Positions 1 through 8,538 of a DNA stretch of 64,000 nucleotides are shown here, piece by piece (positions within the stretch are counted from its first letter, which is position 1; each line of letters starts with the position of its first letter). A program made the translations under genes and the position numbers. The stretch comes from Burkholderia sp052045245. GTDB taxonomy: Bacteria; Pseudomonadota; Gammaproteobacteria; Burkholderiales; Burkholderiaceae. The notes under the pieces were generated by a model. That model was not told the origin of the DNA. It saw only the letters and a program-made list of their open reading frames with translations, and searched no databases. The stretch is taken from positions 1 to 64,000 of the forward strand of contig NZ_JBQEON010000003.1 in assembly GCF_052045245.1 (NCBI RefSeq). The letters are read 5' to 3'.

Positions 1-1
1 G

Positions 2-385
2 GAAGGCTACAAGGAATGGCGCGACAAGCAGATCGTCGACTGGCTCGATCGTGGTGCGACGAATAGCCCGACCAATCACTCCACGACGATGACCAATCCC
101 GAGCATGCCGAGAAGGCGCTTGCTTATGACGTTGCTGTGGGTTTGTGCTACCTGACGCCCGAACAGTTCTACGACTTGCGGATTGAGGCGGATTGGCGGA
201 TGGGAGAGGGCCTCGCCGATGACGATCCAAACAAAAAGTACTTCGAATATTTCGCGCGCGGAAAACTTGACGATCTGTCGATGCATGAATGGATACATGC
301 CGAAGATAGCGAAGGCAAGATGCCTGACACGATAACGGATGAACGTAAAGGTGAGTTTTATCTGAAGGTCGGGGGGCTCGTATGA
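2..385 (+). CDS. Type VI secretion lipase effector, Tle3-like, C-terminal part (5' partial)
   Basis: The reading frame is open from the first bases of the window to a stop at 383-385, so this is the last 127 residues of a longer protein. An internal ATG at 89 should not be taken as the start. The tail is acidic and aromatic-rich (motifs such as YLTPEQFYDLRIEADWRMGEG) and resembles the DUF3274 C-terminal region of Tle3 phospholipase effectors. In Pseudomonas the order is vgrG2b-tli3-tle3-tla3, and the next gene here looks like the Tla3 adaptor, which supports the call. The stop overlaps the next start (ATGA), implying translational coupling. The lipase catalytic region and any immunity gene lie upstream, outside the window. 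The family assignment is from memory of sequence pattern plus context, not a search. Confidence 0.65.
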   Translation, partial: EGYKEWRDKQIVDWLDRGATNSPTNHSTTMTNPEHAEKALAYDVAVGLCYLTPEQFYDLRIEADWRMGEGLADDDPNKKYFEYFARGKLDDLSMHEWIHAEDSEGKMPDTITDERKGEFYLKVGGLV

Positions 386-1863
386 AGGCACTGATCGCTA
401 CATGGCCGCGACGCGTTGCCATCGCCGTTTCGACATGGCTGATCACCGCCGTGCTCATGGCCACGCTGATGGCGCACGTAGCGCAACCCGACCCGGCGCA
501 TTTGGAAATAGGAGATTGGATGAAACGATTCGTTGTGGTACCCGGCTTGGCTGCACTTATGGTGTTTCTGTTCACCACGGCCATGATGCGGCCGGCGCAA
601 GCCATACCGGCCAAAGAGCCTGCGGGGGATCCAGCACTAGCAGCCGAAGAGTCGGCGAAGCCGTTCGTCGCGCAGATTGTCGGTATGGTCTGGTTGAATC
701 CATTGCAGCGTATGGACTATCCGACCGAATGGCAATTGTTGTGGACTCAAGGGTTAGTCGCGCCGAACAACAACGATGACATGGTGCGTACCGACCCGAA
801 ATCATTTGCGACGCTTCAGTCGATCGGAGCGTTGGTGTACGGCAATCGGGGGAAAGAGACCTTGAGAGGCTTCTATCGTAAATACATGTTCAAGTTTCCT
901 CTACTGCTTAGTTCGCGCTATGCCGCCAATCCCAAATACTTCTACACGGTCGCGCCAAACCATAAAAATGACTGGCGCGAACTGGCGGGCATTCATGTTG
1001 AACTTGCGATTCCAAATCGACTTGATGCGGTGGAATCGGAAAGCTACTTGCGAGATTCGATCCGAAGGTCATTTTCTATCGGAAATCCGCATTTCCCGAC
1101 GATGTGGAGTCGCGATACGCTCCCGGACATTCAGGTCACGCAAGGCGGCGCGAACGCCGGTTTTACGTCGCTGAACAACGCGTTGGACTACTTGCAGGAA
1201 AACCCCGACAAGACGGCGTGGGCGATCAACTGGGACGCGCCCAGCTTCCCGCCCACCGATGCGCAGATCAACGAGAACCTTGTCGTGCTGTTCCTCGCCG
1301 GCCCGAACTTCAACACGCAGCGCGAACCGCTCGCCTGGATCGGCAAGGCTGTAACGGGCAATACGCATGATTTTCCGCCGCAGGTCGGCACGACGCGTGC
1401 CGTGCAAGCATGGAAGGCAACCATCGATCAGGCGGCACGCAATGCCGGTGTCGCGGTTCCCGACCTCCAGTACATCTTCCACGACGCGGGTAAAGCCAGC
1501 GACGCGGCGTCGTCACGCATCGCTTCACTCGCACGGACGTTGACCGAAACCCTTCCGGAATACGACTACACGAAGCAGACCTTCAACACGGCCGCGCTGC
1601 TCGGCGACATGGGAACCGGTAGCGCATTGACGAACGTCGCACTTGCGATCGGCCGGATCAATCACTTCGGCGGCAATGCATTGGTTGCCGGCACGACCGA
1701 CCCGGAGCATCCCGTCGCGGTCGTCGTCAGGCCGCCGTCGAAGCTCACGCCGGTCGATCCGAACCAGGATTGGTTCCGTGCACGCGGCGGCAACAACGCT
1801 TACCTGCCGTGGTGGGGCCGCCGCCACGACACCGATTACGGCATGCAAGGCTATTCGTGGTGA
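382..1863 (+). CDS. Type VI lipase adaptor-like protein (Tla3/DUF2875 family)
   Basis: Protein of 493 residues. Two hydrophobic stretches near residues 11-33 and 48-66 look like an N-terminal membrane anchor. A long soluble domain follows, beginning around the motif VGMVWLNPLQRMDYPTEWQLLW and ending in an aromatic and glycine-rich tail. This fits the Tla3 (DUF2875) proteins that load Tle3 lipases onto a VgrG spike. The start ATG overlaps the stop of the putative Tle3 gene by four bases, so the two are almost certainly co-expressed and co-inherited. The role (periplasmic/inner-membrane adaptor for effector export) is inferred from the Pseudomonas Tle3-Tla3 pair. No operon continuation is seen downstream. 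Confidence 0.72.
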   Translation: MKALIATWPRRVAIAVSTWLITAVLMATLMAHVAQPDPAHLEIGDWMKRFVVVPGLAALMVFLFTTAMMRPAQAIPAKEPAGDPALAAEESAKPFVAQIVGMVWLNPLQRMDYPTEWQLLWTQGLVAPNNNDDMVRTDPKSFATLQSIGALVYGNRGKETLRGFYRKYMFKFPLLLSSRYAANPKYFYTVAPNHKNDWRELAGIHVELAIPNRLDAVESESYLRDSIRRSFSIGNPHFPTMWSRDTLPDIQVTQGGANAGFTSLNNALDYLQENPDKTAWAINWDAPSFPPTDAQINENLVVLFLAGPNFNTQREPLAWIGKAVTGNTHDFPPQVGTTRAVQAWKATIDQAARNAGVAVPDLQYIFHDAGKASDAASSRIASLARTLTETLPEYDYTKQTFNTAALLGDMGTGSALTNVALAIGRINHFGGNALVAGTTDPEHPVAVVVRPPSKLTPVDPNQDWFRARGGNNAYLPWWGRRHDTDYGMQGYSW

Positions 1864-2088
1864 GCTTGGGTTGCGCGATGACGGAAGATTCCGGCTTCCA
1901 CCACGTTCGTCCAAACCCGGACGCGATGCTGTGCCGGCCGTTTAAGCCGCCGTTAATACTGCCCGCCTAGCATGGTGTTGCCGGCGAACGGATCGGACCC
2001 CGGTCCGGCGCCGGCGGCACGCGCGGGTGCGTCGACGTCACGGCGCCGCGCCGTCGCGCGTCGCCATCCCCTTGCAACGGCGGCGGAC

Positions 2089-2361
2089 ATGATCAAGAAC
2101 TTCGACTACACGCTCGGCAACGAGACGATTGCGCTTTGCGCGAGCTTCGGCGCCGGCCCGGCGTTTCGCCGCGTGCTCGTGAGCCGCGCGGATTCGATGG
2201 AGACGCTGGTGGTGCTCGACGCGCGCGGCCTGTCGGGCCTGCTGAAGGTGGCGACCGAAGAGCCGGAAGGATTGCTCGACGATGCGATCCGCAAGGTGGG
2301 CGACGAACAACTCGTCGAGCGGGCGATCAGCGGCCGGACGATCGTCGAAGCCGCGCTTTGA
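2089..2361 (+). CDS. Small hypothetical protein
   Basis: Protein of 90 residues if translation starts at the ATG at 2089, which begins the well-formed sequence MIKNFDYTLGNETIALCASF. An upstream in-frame start at 1972 would add 39 residues rich in Ala, Pro and Arg that look like translated non-coding DNA, so the shorter form is preferred. It has no signal peptide, membrane segment or motif that I recognise; the second half is mixed alpha/beta and acidic. It stands alone between the type VI genes and a convergent peptidase gene. Function unknown. Confidence 0.55.
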   Translation: MIKNFDYTLGNETIALCASFGAGPAFRRVLVSRADSMETLVVLDARGLSGLLKVATEEPEGLLDDAIRKVGDEQLVERAISGRTIVEAAL

Positions 2362-2374
2362 ATGCGGCGGCGCG

Positions 2375-2398
2375 GGCAGGCCGGCATGGCCGGCTGCC
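2375..2398. terminator. GC-rich hairpin between convergent genes
   Basis: A stem of about ten base pairs (one bulged G) lies between the stop of the small plus-strand gene and the stop of the minus-strand peptidase gene. No run of T follows on either strand, so this is only a candidate for a transcription end. Confidence 0.3.
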
Positions 2399-2436
2399 AC
2401 GCGCCGCGTGGCGTTGCGTGGCGCGTGCGTGATTGC

Positions 2437-3369
2437 TTACCCGGCGAACCGGTCCGTCGCCGCGAGCAGCGCCTTCAGGATGCCCGGTTCGTTGTACGCG
2501 TGCCCGGCGCCCGGCACGATCTCGAACGTCGCGTCGGGCCAGGCTTTCGCGAGATCCCACGCCGTGCGCGCGGGCGTCGCGATGTCGTAGCGCCCCTGCA
2601 CGATCACGCCCGGAATGCCGGCGAGACGATGCGCATCGCGCAGCAACTGGCCTTCGTCGACGAACCCGCGATTCACGAAATAGTGGTTTTCGATCCGCGC
2701 GAACGCGAGCGCATAGTGGCCGTCCGCGAAGTGCGCGGCCAGTGCCGGATCGGGCAGCAGCGTGATCGTGCGGCCTTCCCAGAGGCTCCACGCACGCGCG
2801 GCGTCGAGCTTCGCGGCTTCGTCGTCGCCCGTCAGCCGGCGATGGTACGCGGCCATCAGGTCTCCGCGCTCGGCCTCCGGAATCGGCGCGAGAAACGCTT
2901 CCCACAGATCCGGGAACAACCATGACGCGCCTTCCTGGTAGTACCACAGCAATTCCGCGCGCCGCATCGTGAAGATGCCGCGCACGACGAGTGCGCTCAC
3001 GCGTTGCGGATGCGTTTCCGCATAGGCGAGGGCCAGCGCGCTGCCCCACGAGCCGCCGAACACGAGCCACTGCTCGGCGCCCACCATCTCGCGCAACCGC
3101 TCGATGTCGGCCACCAGATCCCACGTCGTGTTGTGCTCGAGGCTCGCGTGCGGCATCGAGCGCCCGCAGCCGCGCTGGTCGAACAGCAGGATGTCGTAAC
3201 GCTCCGGATCGAACAGGCGGCGATGGTCGGGGCTGCAGCCTGCGCCCGGGCCGCCGTGCAGGAATACGGCGGGCTTGCCGGACGGGTTGCCGCAGCGCTC
3301 CCAGTAGATGCGGTGGCCGTCGCCGGTGTCGAGGTGGCCGTGGGCGTAGGGTTCGATCGGTGGGTACAC
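2437..3369 (-). CDS. pip: Proline iminopeptidase
   Basis: Cytoplasmic serine peptidase that removes N-terminal proline from peptides. The start is taken as the GTG at 3369, giving 310 residues beginning MYPPIEPYAHGHL. This GTG has GGAG eight bases upstream and the length matches the family; longer in-frame starts add low-complexity sequence. Seen motifs: HGGPGAG oxyanion region near residue 38, nucleophile elbow GGSWG with Ser107, Asp262 in GRYDIATPA and His290 in PGAGHAYNEP, making a complete alpha/beta-hydrolase triad of the prolyl iminopeptidase (S33) type. It is monocistronic and divergent from the acyltransferase gene. The overall similarity leaves little doubt about the family. Confidence 0.95.
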   Translation of the reverse strand: MYPPIEPYAHGHLDTGDGHRIYWERCGNPSGKPAVFLHGGPGAGCSPDHRRLFDPERYDILLFDQRGCGRSMPHASLEHNTTWDLVADIERLREMVGAEQWLVFGGSWGSALALAYAETHPQRVSALVVRGIFTMRRAELLWYYQEGASWLFPDLWEAFLAPIPEAERGDLMAAYHRRLTGDDEAAKLDAARAWSLWEGRTITLLPDPALAAHFADGHYALAFARIENHYFVNRGFVDEGQLLRDAHRLAGIPGVIVQGRYDIATPARTAWDLAKAWPDATFEIVPGAGHAYNEPGILKALLAATDRFAG

Positions 3370-3711
3370 AGGCAGGCTCCGGATGGGTCGACAGGAGGGC
3401 GGACGAGGCGCGGGCCGGTGTGCGGGCGCCGTACCGGTCGCGCCGATATTGCGGTGCCGCAAAATTCGTTGTGTCTGCATCGGGCCGGTCGCCGCCGGAC
3501 AAGGCTTGTCATTATGCCCATTCAATCCGCTCATTGCGTGCGGATCGGCGGGGGCGGCGCGGCCCGGTGCTCCGGGCCGGATGGGCAGCGGAATTTTTTA
3601 AGCAATTTCATTCCGATATTTTTCAGACAAAATCCCGGCGGCATATCGGCGTGCCGTTCGCGGGCGCCGGCCAGCGCATCGTCCCTCCACCGTGCCAACG
3701 GGAATCAGTCG
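3370..3711. other. Intergenic region between divergent genes
   Basis: No gene is supported here. The region should carry the promoters of the peptidase gene (minus) and of the acyltransferase gene (plus). An A/T-rich stretch at about 3592-3640 just upstream of the acyltransferase is the most promoter-like part, but no clear -35/-10 pair stands out. Confidence 0.4.
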
Positions 3712-4863
3712 ATGAACCATCGCGTCACGCAGTTGACCGGGTTGCGCGCCGTCGCGGTGGCGATGGTGGTGGTCGGACATGCCGAGCACGTGCTGCCCGG
3801 CGGCTACACCGGCTGGTTCGCACCGCTGCGGCTGATCGCCGACGGCCGGCTCGGCGTGCTGATCTTCTTCGTTCTCAGCGGCTTCCTGATCACCAACGTG
3901 CTGCGCGCGGAATTCGCGCGCACCGGGGGGATCGCGCTGACGTCGTTCTACGTGCGCCGTGCGCTGCGGATCTGGCCGGCTTGCTACGTGTATCTCGCGA
4001 CCGTCGGCGTGCTCGCCGTCGTCGGGTGGCTCGATGTCGACCGGCGGCAGTGGCTGTATGCCGCGCTGCATCTGTGGAACTACTCGGCATGGTTCGGGCT
4101 GGCCGCCGATAACGCGCTGCATCCGGACGGCGCGTGGTATCTCGGCCATTTCTGGTCGCTCGCGCTCGAGGAGCAGTTTTACTGGTTCTGGCCGCTGCTG
4201 TTCGTGTACGGCGCCCGGCGTCGCGGCACGCGTTGGCTGGCCGCGCTGATCCTGGTCGTGCCGCTGGTGCGCGCGCTGACGTATTTCGTCGCGCCGGCGC
4301 TGCGCGGACAGCTCGGGATGATGCTGCATACGGGCGTCGATCCGATCCTGATCGGTTGCTATGCGGCGCTCGAGCGCGAACGGCTCGAAGCGTGGATTCG
4401 TTCGTGGCATGGAGAAGCGCGGATCGTGACGGCGCTCATCTTCATCGTGCTGTTCGGGATGCCGCTCGCCGAACATCGGCTCGGCGGCTTCTGGAATGCC
4501 ACCTACGGCGTGACGATCGAAGCCGCGCTGATCGCGATCGTGATCGTCGTGCTGAATTTCCGCAACGAGTTCTGGTGTGCGCGGTGGCTGCGGGCCGCGC
4601 CGGTCGTGTTCGTCGGCACGATCTCGTTCAGTCTTTATCTGTGGCAGCAGCCGTTCGCGAATCCGGATCTGCCGGTCGCGCATGCGTTTCCGCTCGGCAT
4701 CGTGTGGGCGCTGATTGCCGCGACGGCGAGTTACCTCCTCGTCGAGAAGCCGTTTCTGCGGTTGAAGGATCGCTTCGCGGCGCGTGAAGCGCGACGTGTG
4801 CGGGACGACGCGCTGCGGATGCCGGCGTCGACCGACGCGATCGGGCCGAAGGTGGCGGAGTAG
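3712..4863 (+). CDS. Acyltransferase family 3 membrane protein (OafA/YrhL-like)
   Basis: Integral membrane O-acyltransferase of 383 residues. The ATG at 3712 begins MNHRVTQLTGLRAVAVAMVVVGHAEH, the typical start of this family: an LRAVA segment followed by the conserved histidine near residue 22. About ten hydrophobic helices follow, with the conserved segments FFVLSGFLITNVL and FYVRRALRIWPA and a catalytic-loop region HFWSLALEEQFYWFWPLL. The second half is helices with a short charged tail. Family members transfer acetyl or other acyl groups to surface sugars such as LPS, peptidoglycan or exopolysaccharide; the substrate here cannot be told. No glycan genes are adjacent, so it is an orphan modifier. 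Confidence 0.9.
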   Translation: MNHRVTQLTGLRAVAVAMVVVGHAEHVLPGGYTGWFAPLRLIADGRLGVLIFFVLSGFLITNVLRAEFARTGGIALTSFYVRRALRIWPACYVYLATVGVLAVVGWLDVDRRQWLYAALHLWNYSAWFGLAADNALHPDGAWYLGHFWSLALEEQFYWFWPLLFVYGARRRGTRWLAALILVVPLVRALTYFVAPALRGQLGMMLHTGVDPILIGCYAALERERLEAWIRSWHGEARIVTALIFIVLFGMPLAEHRLGGFWNATYGVTIEAALIAIVIVVLNFRNEFWCARWLRAAPVVFVGTISFSLYLWQQPFANPDLPVAHAFPLGIVWALIAATASYLLVEKPFLRLKDRFAAREARRVRDDALRMPASTDAIGPKVAE

Positions 4864-4883
4864 GCGGGCGGGCCGCCGCAGCT

Positions 4884-5720
4884 TTACTTGAAGCGCTTCA
4901 TCGCGGCAGGCGAATACCAGAAGTTTCGGAACATATCGATCCCGTATGACTTGCCGTCGTAGTGGGCGATCGTGCGCGCCGTGCGCTTGCCCGTATCCGA
5001 GTAATCGCCGTCCTTGCGCTGCGTCTTCGTGATGTGGGCGGTGATCGACAGATCCGCGAAGCCGTGGCTCGACGTTTTCTCGACGGCGATCGTCATGCGT
5101 GCCTCTTCGCTGCGCGCGTCGCCCACGCCCGGGCCGCAGGCTTCGCCTTCGACGCTGACCCAGCCGTACAGATTCGTGCCGAACACCGGACGGATGCGAT
5201 TGCCTTCGCGAACCCACAACGTCAGTTCTTCGCTCGCATCCGCATCGGGGCAGCTCGGCCCGCGCGCGCTGCTCGTGAACACGACGCCGAACGCGCGCAC
5301 GTCGGGCGACAGCCGATAGGGCGCTGTGTCGATGCGATAGCTGTTCTCGCCGATTTCCGTCGCCGCATCCTCTTCGACCACCGACCGCTCTGCTGTGACG
5401 ACCTTGCCGCCTTCGACAAGGGCGATGACTTGCAGCTTGTTGCTGTCGTCGGGGTTTTTGCTTTTCGGCAGCGAATCGAACGCGACGGCCGCGATCGTCG
5501 TTTGCGGCGCGTTGGGCATGACTTTGCACGCCGATGCGATGACGAGCCGGTCCGCGTCGCGCGTGGCGATGCGCGCGCTCGCGATGCCGGCCCAGCGGGC
5601 GACGGCGGTGACGGTTGCGTCGTCGCAGGGCTGATTGTCGGCGGCCTGGACCACGGGGGCGGCGGCGAGCGCAAGAAGCGGGGCGAAACGAAGGATTCTC
5701 GGAGCTGTGAGGGAGAGCAT
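4884..5720 (-). CDS. Exported hypothetical protein
   Basis: Protein of 278 residues with a clear signal peptide (hydrophobic core LRFAPLLALAAAPVVQA, cleavage expected after residue 26). The mature part contains several cysteines (in QPCDD, SACKV, PSCPD and GEACGPG), consistent with disulfides in the periplasm, and is mostly polar with beta-strand character. I do not recognise the family. The gene is convergent with the acyltransferase gene, with a gap of only 20 bases, and divergent from the large gene at 5936. Nothing in the neighbourhood suggests a partner. Confidence 0.75.
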   Translation of the reverse strand: MLSLTAPRILRFAPLLALAAAPVVQAADNQPCDDATVTAVARWAGIASARIATRDADRLVIASACKVMPNAPQTTIAAVAFDSLPKSKNPDDSNKLQVIALVEGGKVVTAERSVVEEDAATEIGENSYRIDTAPYRLSPDVRAFGVVFTSSARGPSCPDADASEELTLWVREGNRIRPVFGTNLYGWVSVEGEACGPGVGDARSEEARMTIAVEKTSSHGFADLSITAHITKTQRKDGDYSDTGKRTARTIAHYDGKSYGIDMFRNFWYSPAAMKRFK

Positions 5721-5935
5721 TTTTTACAGATTGCTGTGGATGTCGCCTAGCGGCTGCGGATTCAACCCGTCGATGCAACGAATTGATGAAAGCACTGAGC
5801 GACGGGGTTGCAGATTATGTTTCCGAAAGAATTCCCACCTATCATCCATACGCGGTGAATATGCCGCTGCCGGATCAAGAGCCATGAGCTGCGAACACCG
5901 ATGTTGCACTCAACAATCAAGACGGGGACCCAATC

Positions 5936-8242
5936 ATGCCGACGCCTGTAGAAGAACAAATCCGAGCGCAAGTTGATCTGCTCTTGCAACTAAAACTGGA
6001 TGGCATGGACGCCGCCGACCAGGCGAATTTGACAAGCAATATACGGCAGATCGAAGCGCAATATGAACTGGCGGTGGCAAGGGGAAAAAAATCCGCCTAC
6101 TACAAGGACCTCAGCGATTCCATCGCAAAGAACCTTCCGGCTCTCGTGAATGGCATTTACGCAGCCGACAAGGCATTCAAGAAGGGCGACTATATCTCGG
6201 GCTCCGCAGCGATGATGAGCATCTGCGCGAGCGTGCTCCCGATGCTGACTGCCGCGACGGCAACCGGTGGGCCGGTGGGCGTGTTGATCGGCGCGCTGCT
6301 GTCGGTTGTGGCACAGATTCTCAGTTTCTTCGCGCCGCAACAACCCTCGCTCGAAAGCAAGATTCAGAAAATGCTGGATCAGCTCAAGACCGACGAGGAA
6401 ATCGAGTCGATCAAGGGGTTCGGCCTCGGTGTCAGCAGCTACACATCGTCGCTGCGTTCGAAATGCATGGGTGAGCAGAAGTGGGCAGCGGCAGTCACGC
6501 TTCCCGGCACGGTTTCGCTGACGCAACATTCAAAAGAAGTCGTCGGAACCGGTACGAACTTCAGCACGACTACCGAGGTCGGTCAGTGGCTCACGTTCGA
6601 TTCCGATACGCCGCCAAAACCCTACAAGATCGAGAAGATTGCCAGCGATACGAGTTTGACTCTGGCAATGGCATACACCGAAACATCGCTGTCGAGCGGC
6701 ACATGCAAGTACCTGCGCCGGAAGATAGTGAAACGAAGCATCGACGAAATTCTGGACATGCCCCTCACGAACGAGGACGAAGCCGACACTTTCATGATGG
6801 CGCTGATAGGACTCGGTTGGGGACTTGACAGGGATCAGGCGAAACTCGACACCCCGGTTTTCTGGAACTGGAAAGTGGCGGGATATCTTCTGAAGGAGTC
6901 GAACCAGAGCAAGGAGGGATGGCCTGAAGTCCTCGGCCTGTGGTGCCAGACCTATATCGAATTGCTGACGGCAAACACGATGCTCAGTTGCATGGCCAGT
7001 CCAGGAAAACTGGAAGCGCTGTTAGCTGCAACCCAAGACACGAACAAGGCAAGCCCCCTTTCCGATGGGGTTAGACGTCGGTGCCATGACGCCGTGCTTC
7101 ATCTTGCGGCACTCGTGAAAGCACTTCCCGCTTCGTGGGAATCGGATAAAAAGGAAATGCTCAAGATCGTGACAGCCGTACGGCCCGTTGCGCGCGAGCG
7201 CGGACTCTATGCTCACATCGGATATTTGAGGGGTGGCCTCATCCTGTACGTCGCCCGGGGTAACGGCAAACCCGACTCGCTCGCGTGGGACTACAAGAGA
7301 AACACAGGTTGGCTTGTTAGCCTATCCATCAACACCCCCAAGACTCAGGTCGACTCGTTCACCCCCAAATACGAGGTCCTGACGGTTGAGGAGGGACCCA
7401 GCCGAGTTTCGCGTCATCTTCTCGATGCGGTCAGAGGCGACCTGTCCGACGGCGTTGTCGTGATCGAACCTTTTCTCGCCCACGGGGAAAGATTCCTCGA
7501 CGTCAGTGGGCTCGCGTTCAACGATGACACACCCGAGGTCTATGCCAGTCACACCAAGACACTGGTTTCGCTTGCGATCGAAAACAAGGTATCTGTGCGC
7601 TACATGCACTATTACGCGATCGACAAAGACCAGAAGAGAACCCAACTGACTCGAAATCAGTTTCTGACCGGCGTGGCGGAAATTCGCTCCGTATATCTTC
7701 CGGCGAATGCTTTACCGGACGACCCGGACGCCGATGCCCTGACCGGCGAAAACCGGCCCAAACCGAATTCGGTGCTCACGTATGGCGGGATTCGCAATAG
7801 TAATCAGCTGCATGTGATGGAGTGGATTGAGAAAGCCACCGTGGAGGGTCCAGAACACTGGACCAGCTACAACGGAATCGAGGTCGACGCGCACTATGTC
7901 TGGCTGTTCGGAAAGGGGGGCATCGCGTGCGCAACGCATGCCTCGATGCTCAAATGCAAGCAAGGCAAGATTGCGCGTCCGACGTGGATCTATCACGATT
8001 TCGACAAGCAGCAGTTCAACGCACCCGAGGTCGGCAATTTATGCCCATGTGCGGACGGGACGTTTGTCCTGAGCATGCTCGATCAGATTTATACGGCGCA
8101 CTACAGGATCGATCACACGATCCGTCGCATCGTCACCAGTTCGTGGGTGAAACGGGGCGGCAAGGCATCGCAAGTCGTCAAGATGCCGATTCCCTGCTGG
8201 TCGGTACTCGAGCGTTTGAATGAAAGTTTGCGTGACGAGTAG
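5936..8242 (+). CDS. Large hypothetical protein with helical hydrophobic N-terminus, possible toxin-like protein
   Basis: Protein of 768 residues, one gene long, starting at the ATG at 5936 with a GGGGAC ribosome-site-like stretch upstream. Residues 1-85 look helical and amphipathic; residues 89-133 form a long hydrophobic stretch rich in Ala, Gly and Val. Residues 190-260 form a beta-rich segment with VVGTGTNFSTTTEVGQWLTF and IASDTSLTLAMAY, a pattern seen in phage-tail and adhesive beta domains. The remainder is mixed and ends without a membrane anchor; there is no signal peptide. A helical bundle followed by beta domains is the general layout of some pore-forming toxins, but I cannot name a family. 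It stands alone, and its base composition looks somewhat lower in GC than its neighbours, hinting at transfer. Confidence 0.7.
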   Translation: MPTPVEEQIRAQVDLLLQLKLDGMDAADQANLTSNIRQIEAQYELAVARGKKSAYYKDLSDSIAKNLPALVNGIYAADKAFKKGDYISGSAAMMSICASVLPMLTAATATGGPVGVLIGALLSVVAQILSFFAPQQPSLESKIQKMLDQLKTDEEIESIKGFGLGVSSYTSSLRSKCMGEQKWAAAVTLPGTVSLTQHSKEVVGTGTNFSTTTEVGQWLTFDSDTPPKPYKIEKIASDTSLTLAMAYTETSLSSGTCKYLRRKIVKRSIDEILDMPLTNEDEADTFMMALIGLGWGLDRDQAKLDTPVFWNWKVAGYLLKESNQSKEGWPEVLGLWCQTYIELLTANTMLSCMASPGKLEALLAATQDTNKASPLSDGVRRRCHDAVLHLAALVKALPASWESDKKEMLKIVTAVRPVARERGLYAHIGYLRGGLILYVARGNGKPDSLAWDYKRNTGWLVSLSINTPKTQVDSFTPKYEVLTVEEGPSRVSRHLLDAVRGDLSDGVVVIEPFLAHGERFLDVSGLAFNDDTPEVYASHTKTLVSLAIENKVSVRYMHYYAIDKDQKRTQLTRNQFLTGVAEIRSVYLPANALPDDPDADALTGENRPKPNSVLTYGGIRNSNQLHVMEWIEKATVEGPEHWTSYNGIEVDAHYVWLFGKGGIACATHASMLKCKQGKIARPTWIYHDFDKQQFNAPEVGNLCPCADGTFVLSMLDQIYTAHYRIDHTIRRIVTSSWVKRGGKASQVVKMPIPCWSVLERLNESLRDE

Positions 8243-8495
8243 CTCGCGGAATCCCGGGCTCGTTGTCACGCGATGACGAGCCCTGGCTAAGGGCGCCGAC
8301 CGAAACGCCTGCGGCCGCGCGCATGATCTTGTGCGCGTTTGGCGGGCAACCGTCAACTGAAGCAACCATCGAAATGGCGCCGAGCCGCTCACGCGAGCAT
8401 GTTGAGTCCACTGAATACCCAGCCAGTCGCTTTTCACCTGCTGCCCGCCAAACGCCGCCAATAAGTTTGTTCCTTCCCGAAACCCTGCGAACAAC

Positions 8496-8519
8496 AAAAA
8501 AGGCCCTTGCGGGCCTTTT
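8496..8519 (-). terminator. Rho-independent terminator of the phosphonate operon
   Basis: Perfect nine-base stem (AAAAGGCCC at 8498-8506, GGGCCTTTT at 8511-8519) with a four-base loop. Read on the minus strand it ends in a run of six T, directly downstream of the last gene of the phosphonate operon (stop at 8539). Because the stem itself ends in A/T it could also work in the plus direction for the gene ending at 8242. Confidence 0.85.
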
Positions 8520-8538
8520 GTCGACGAACGGAGCAGCG

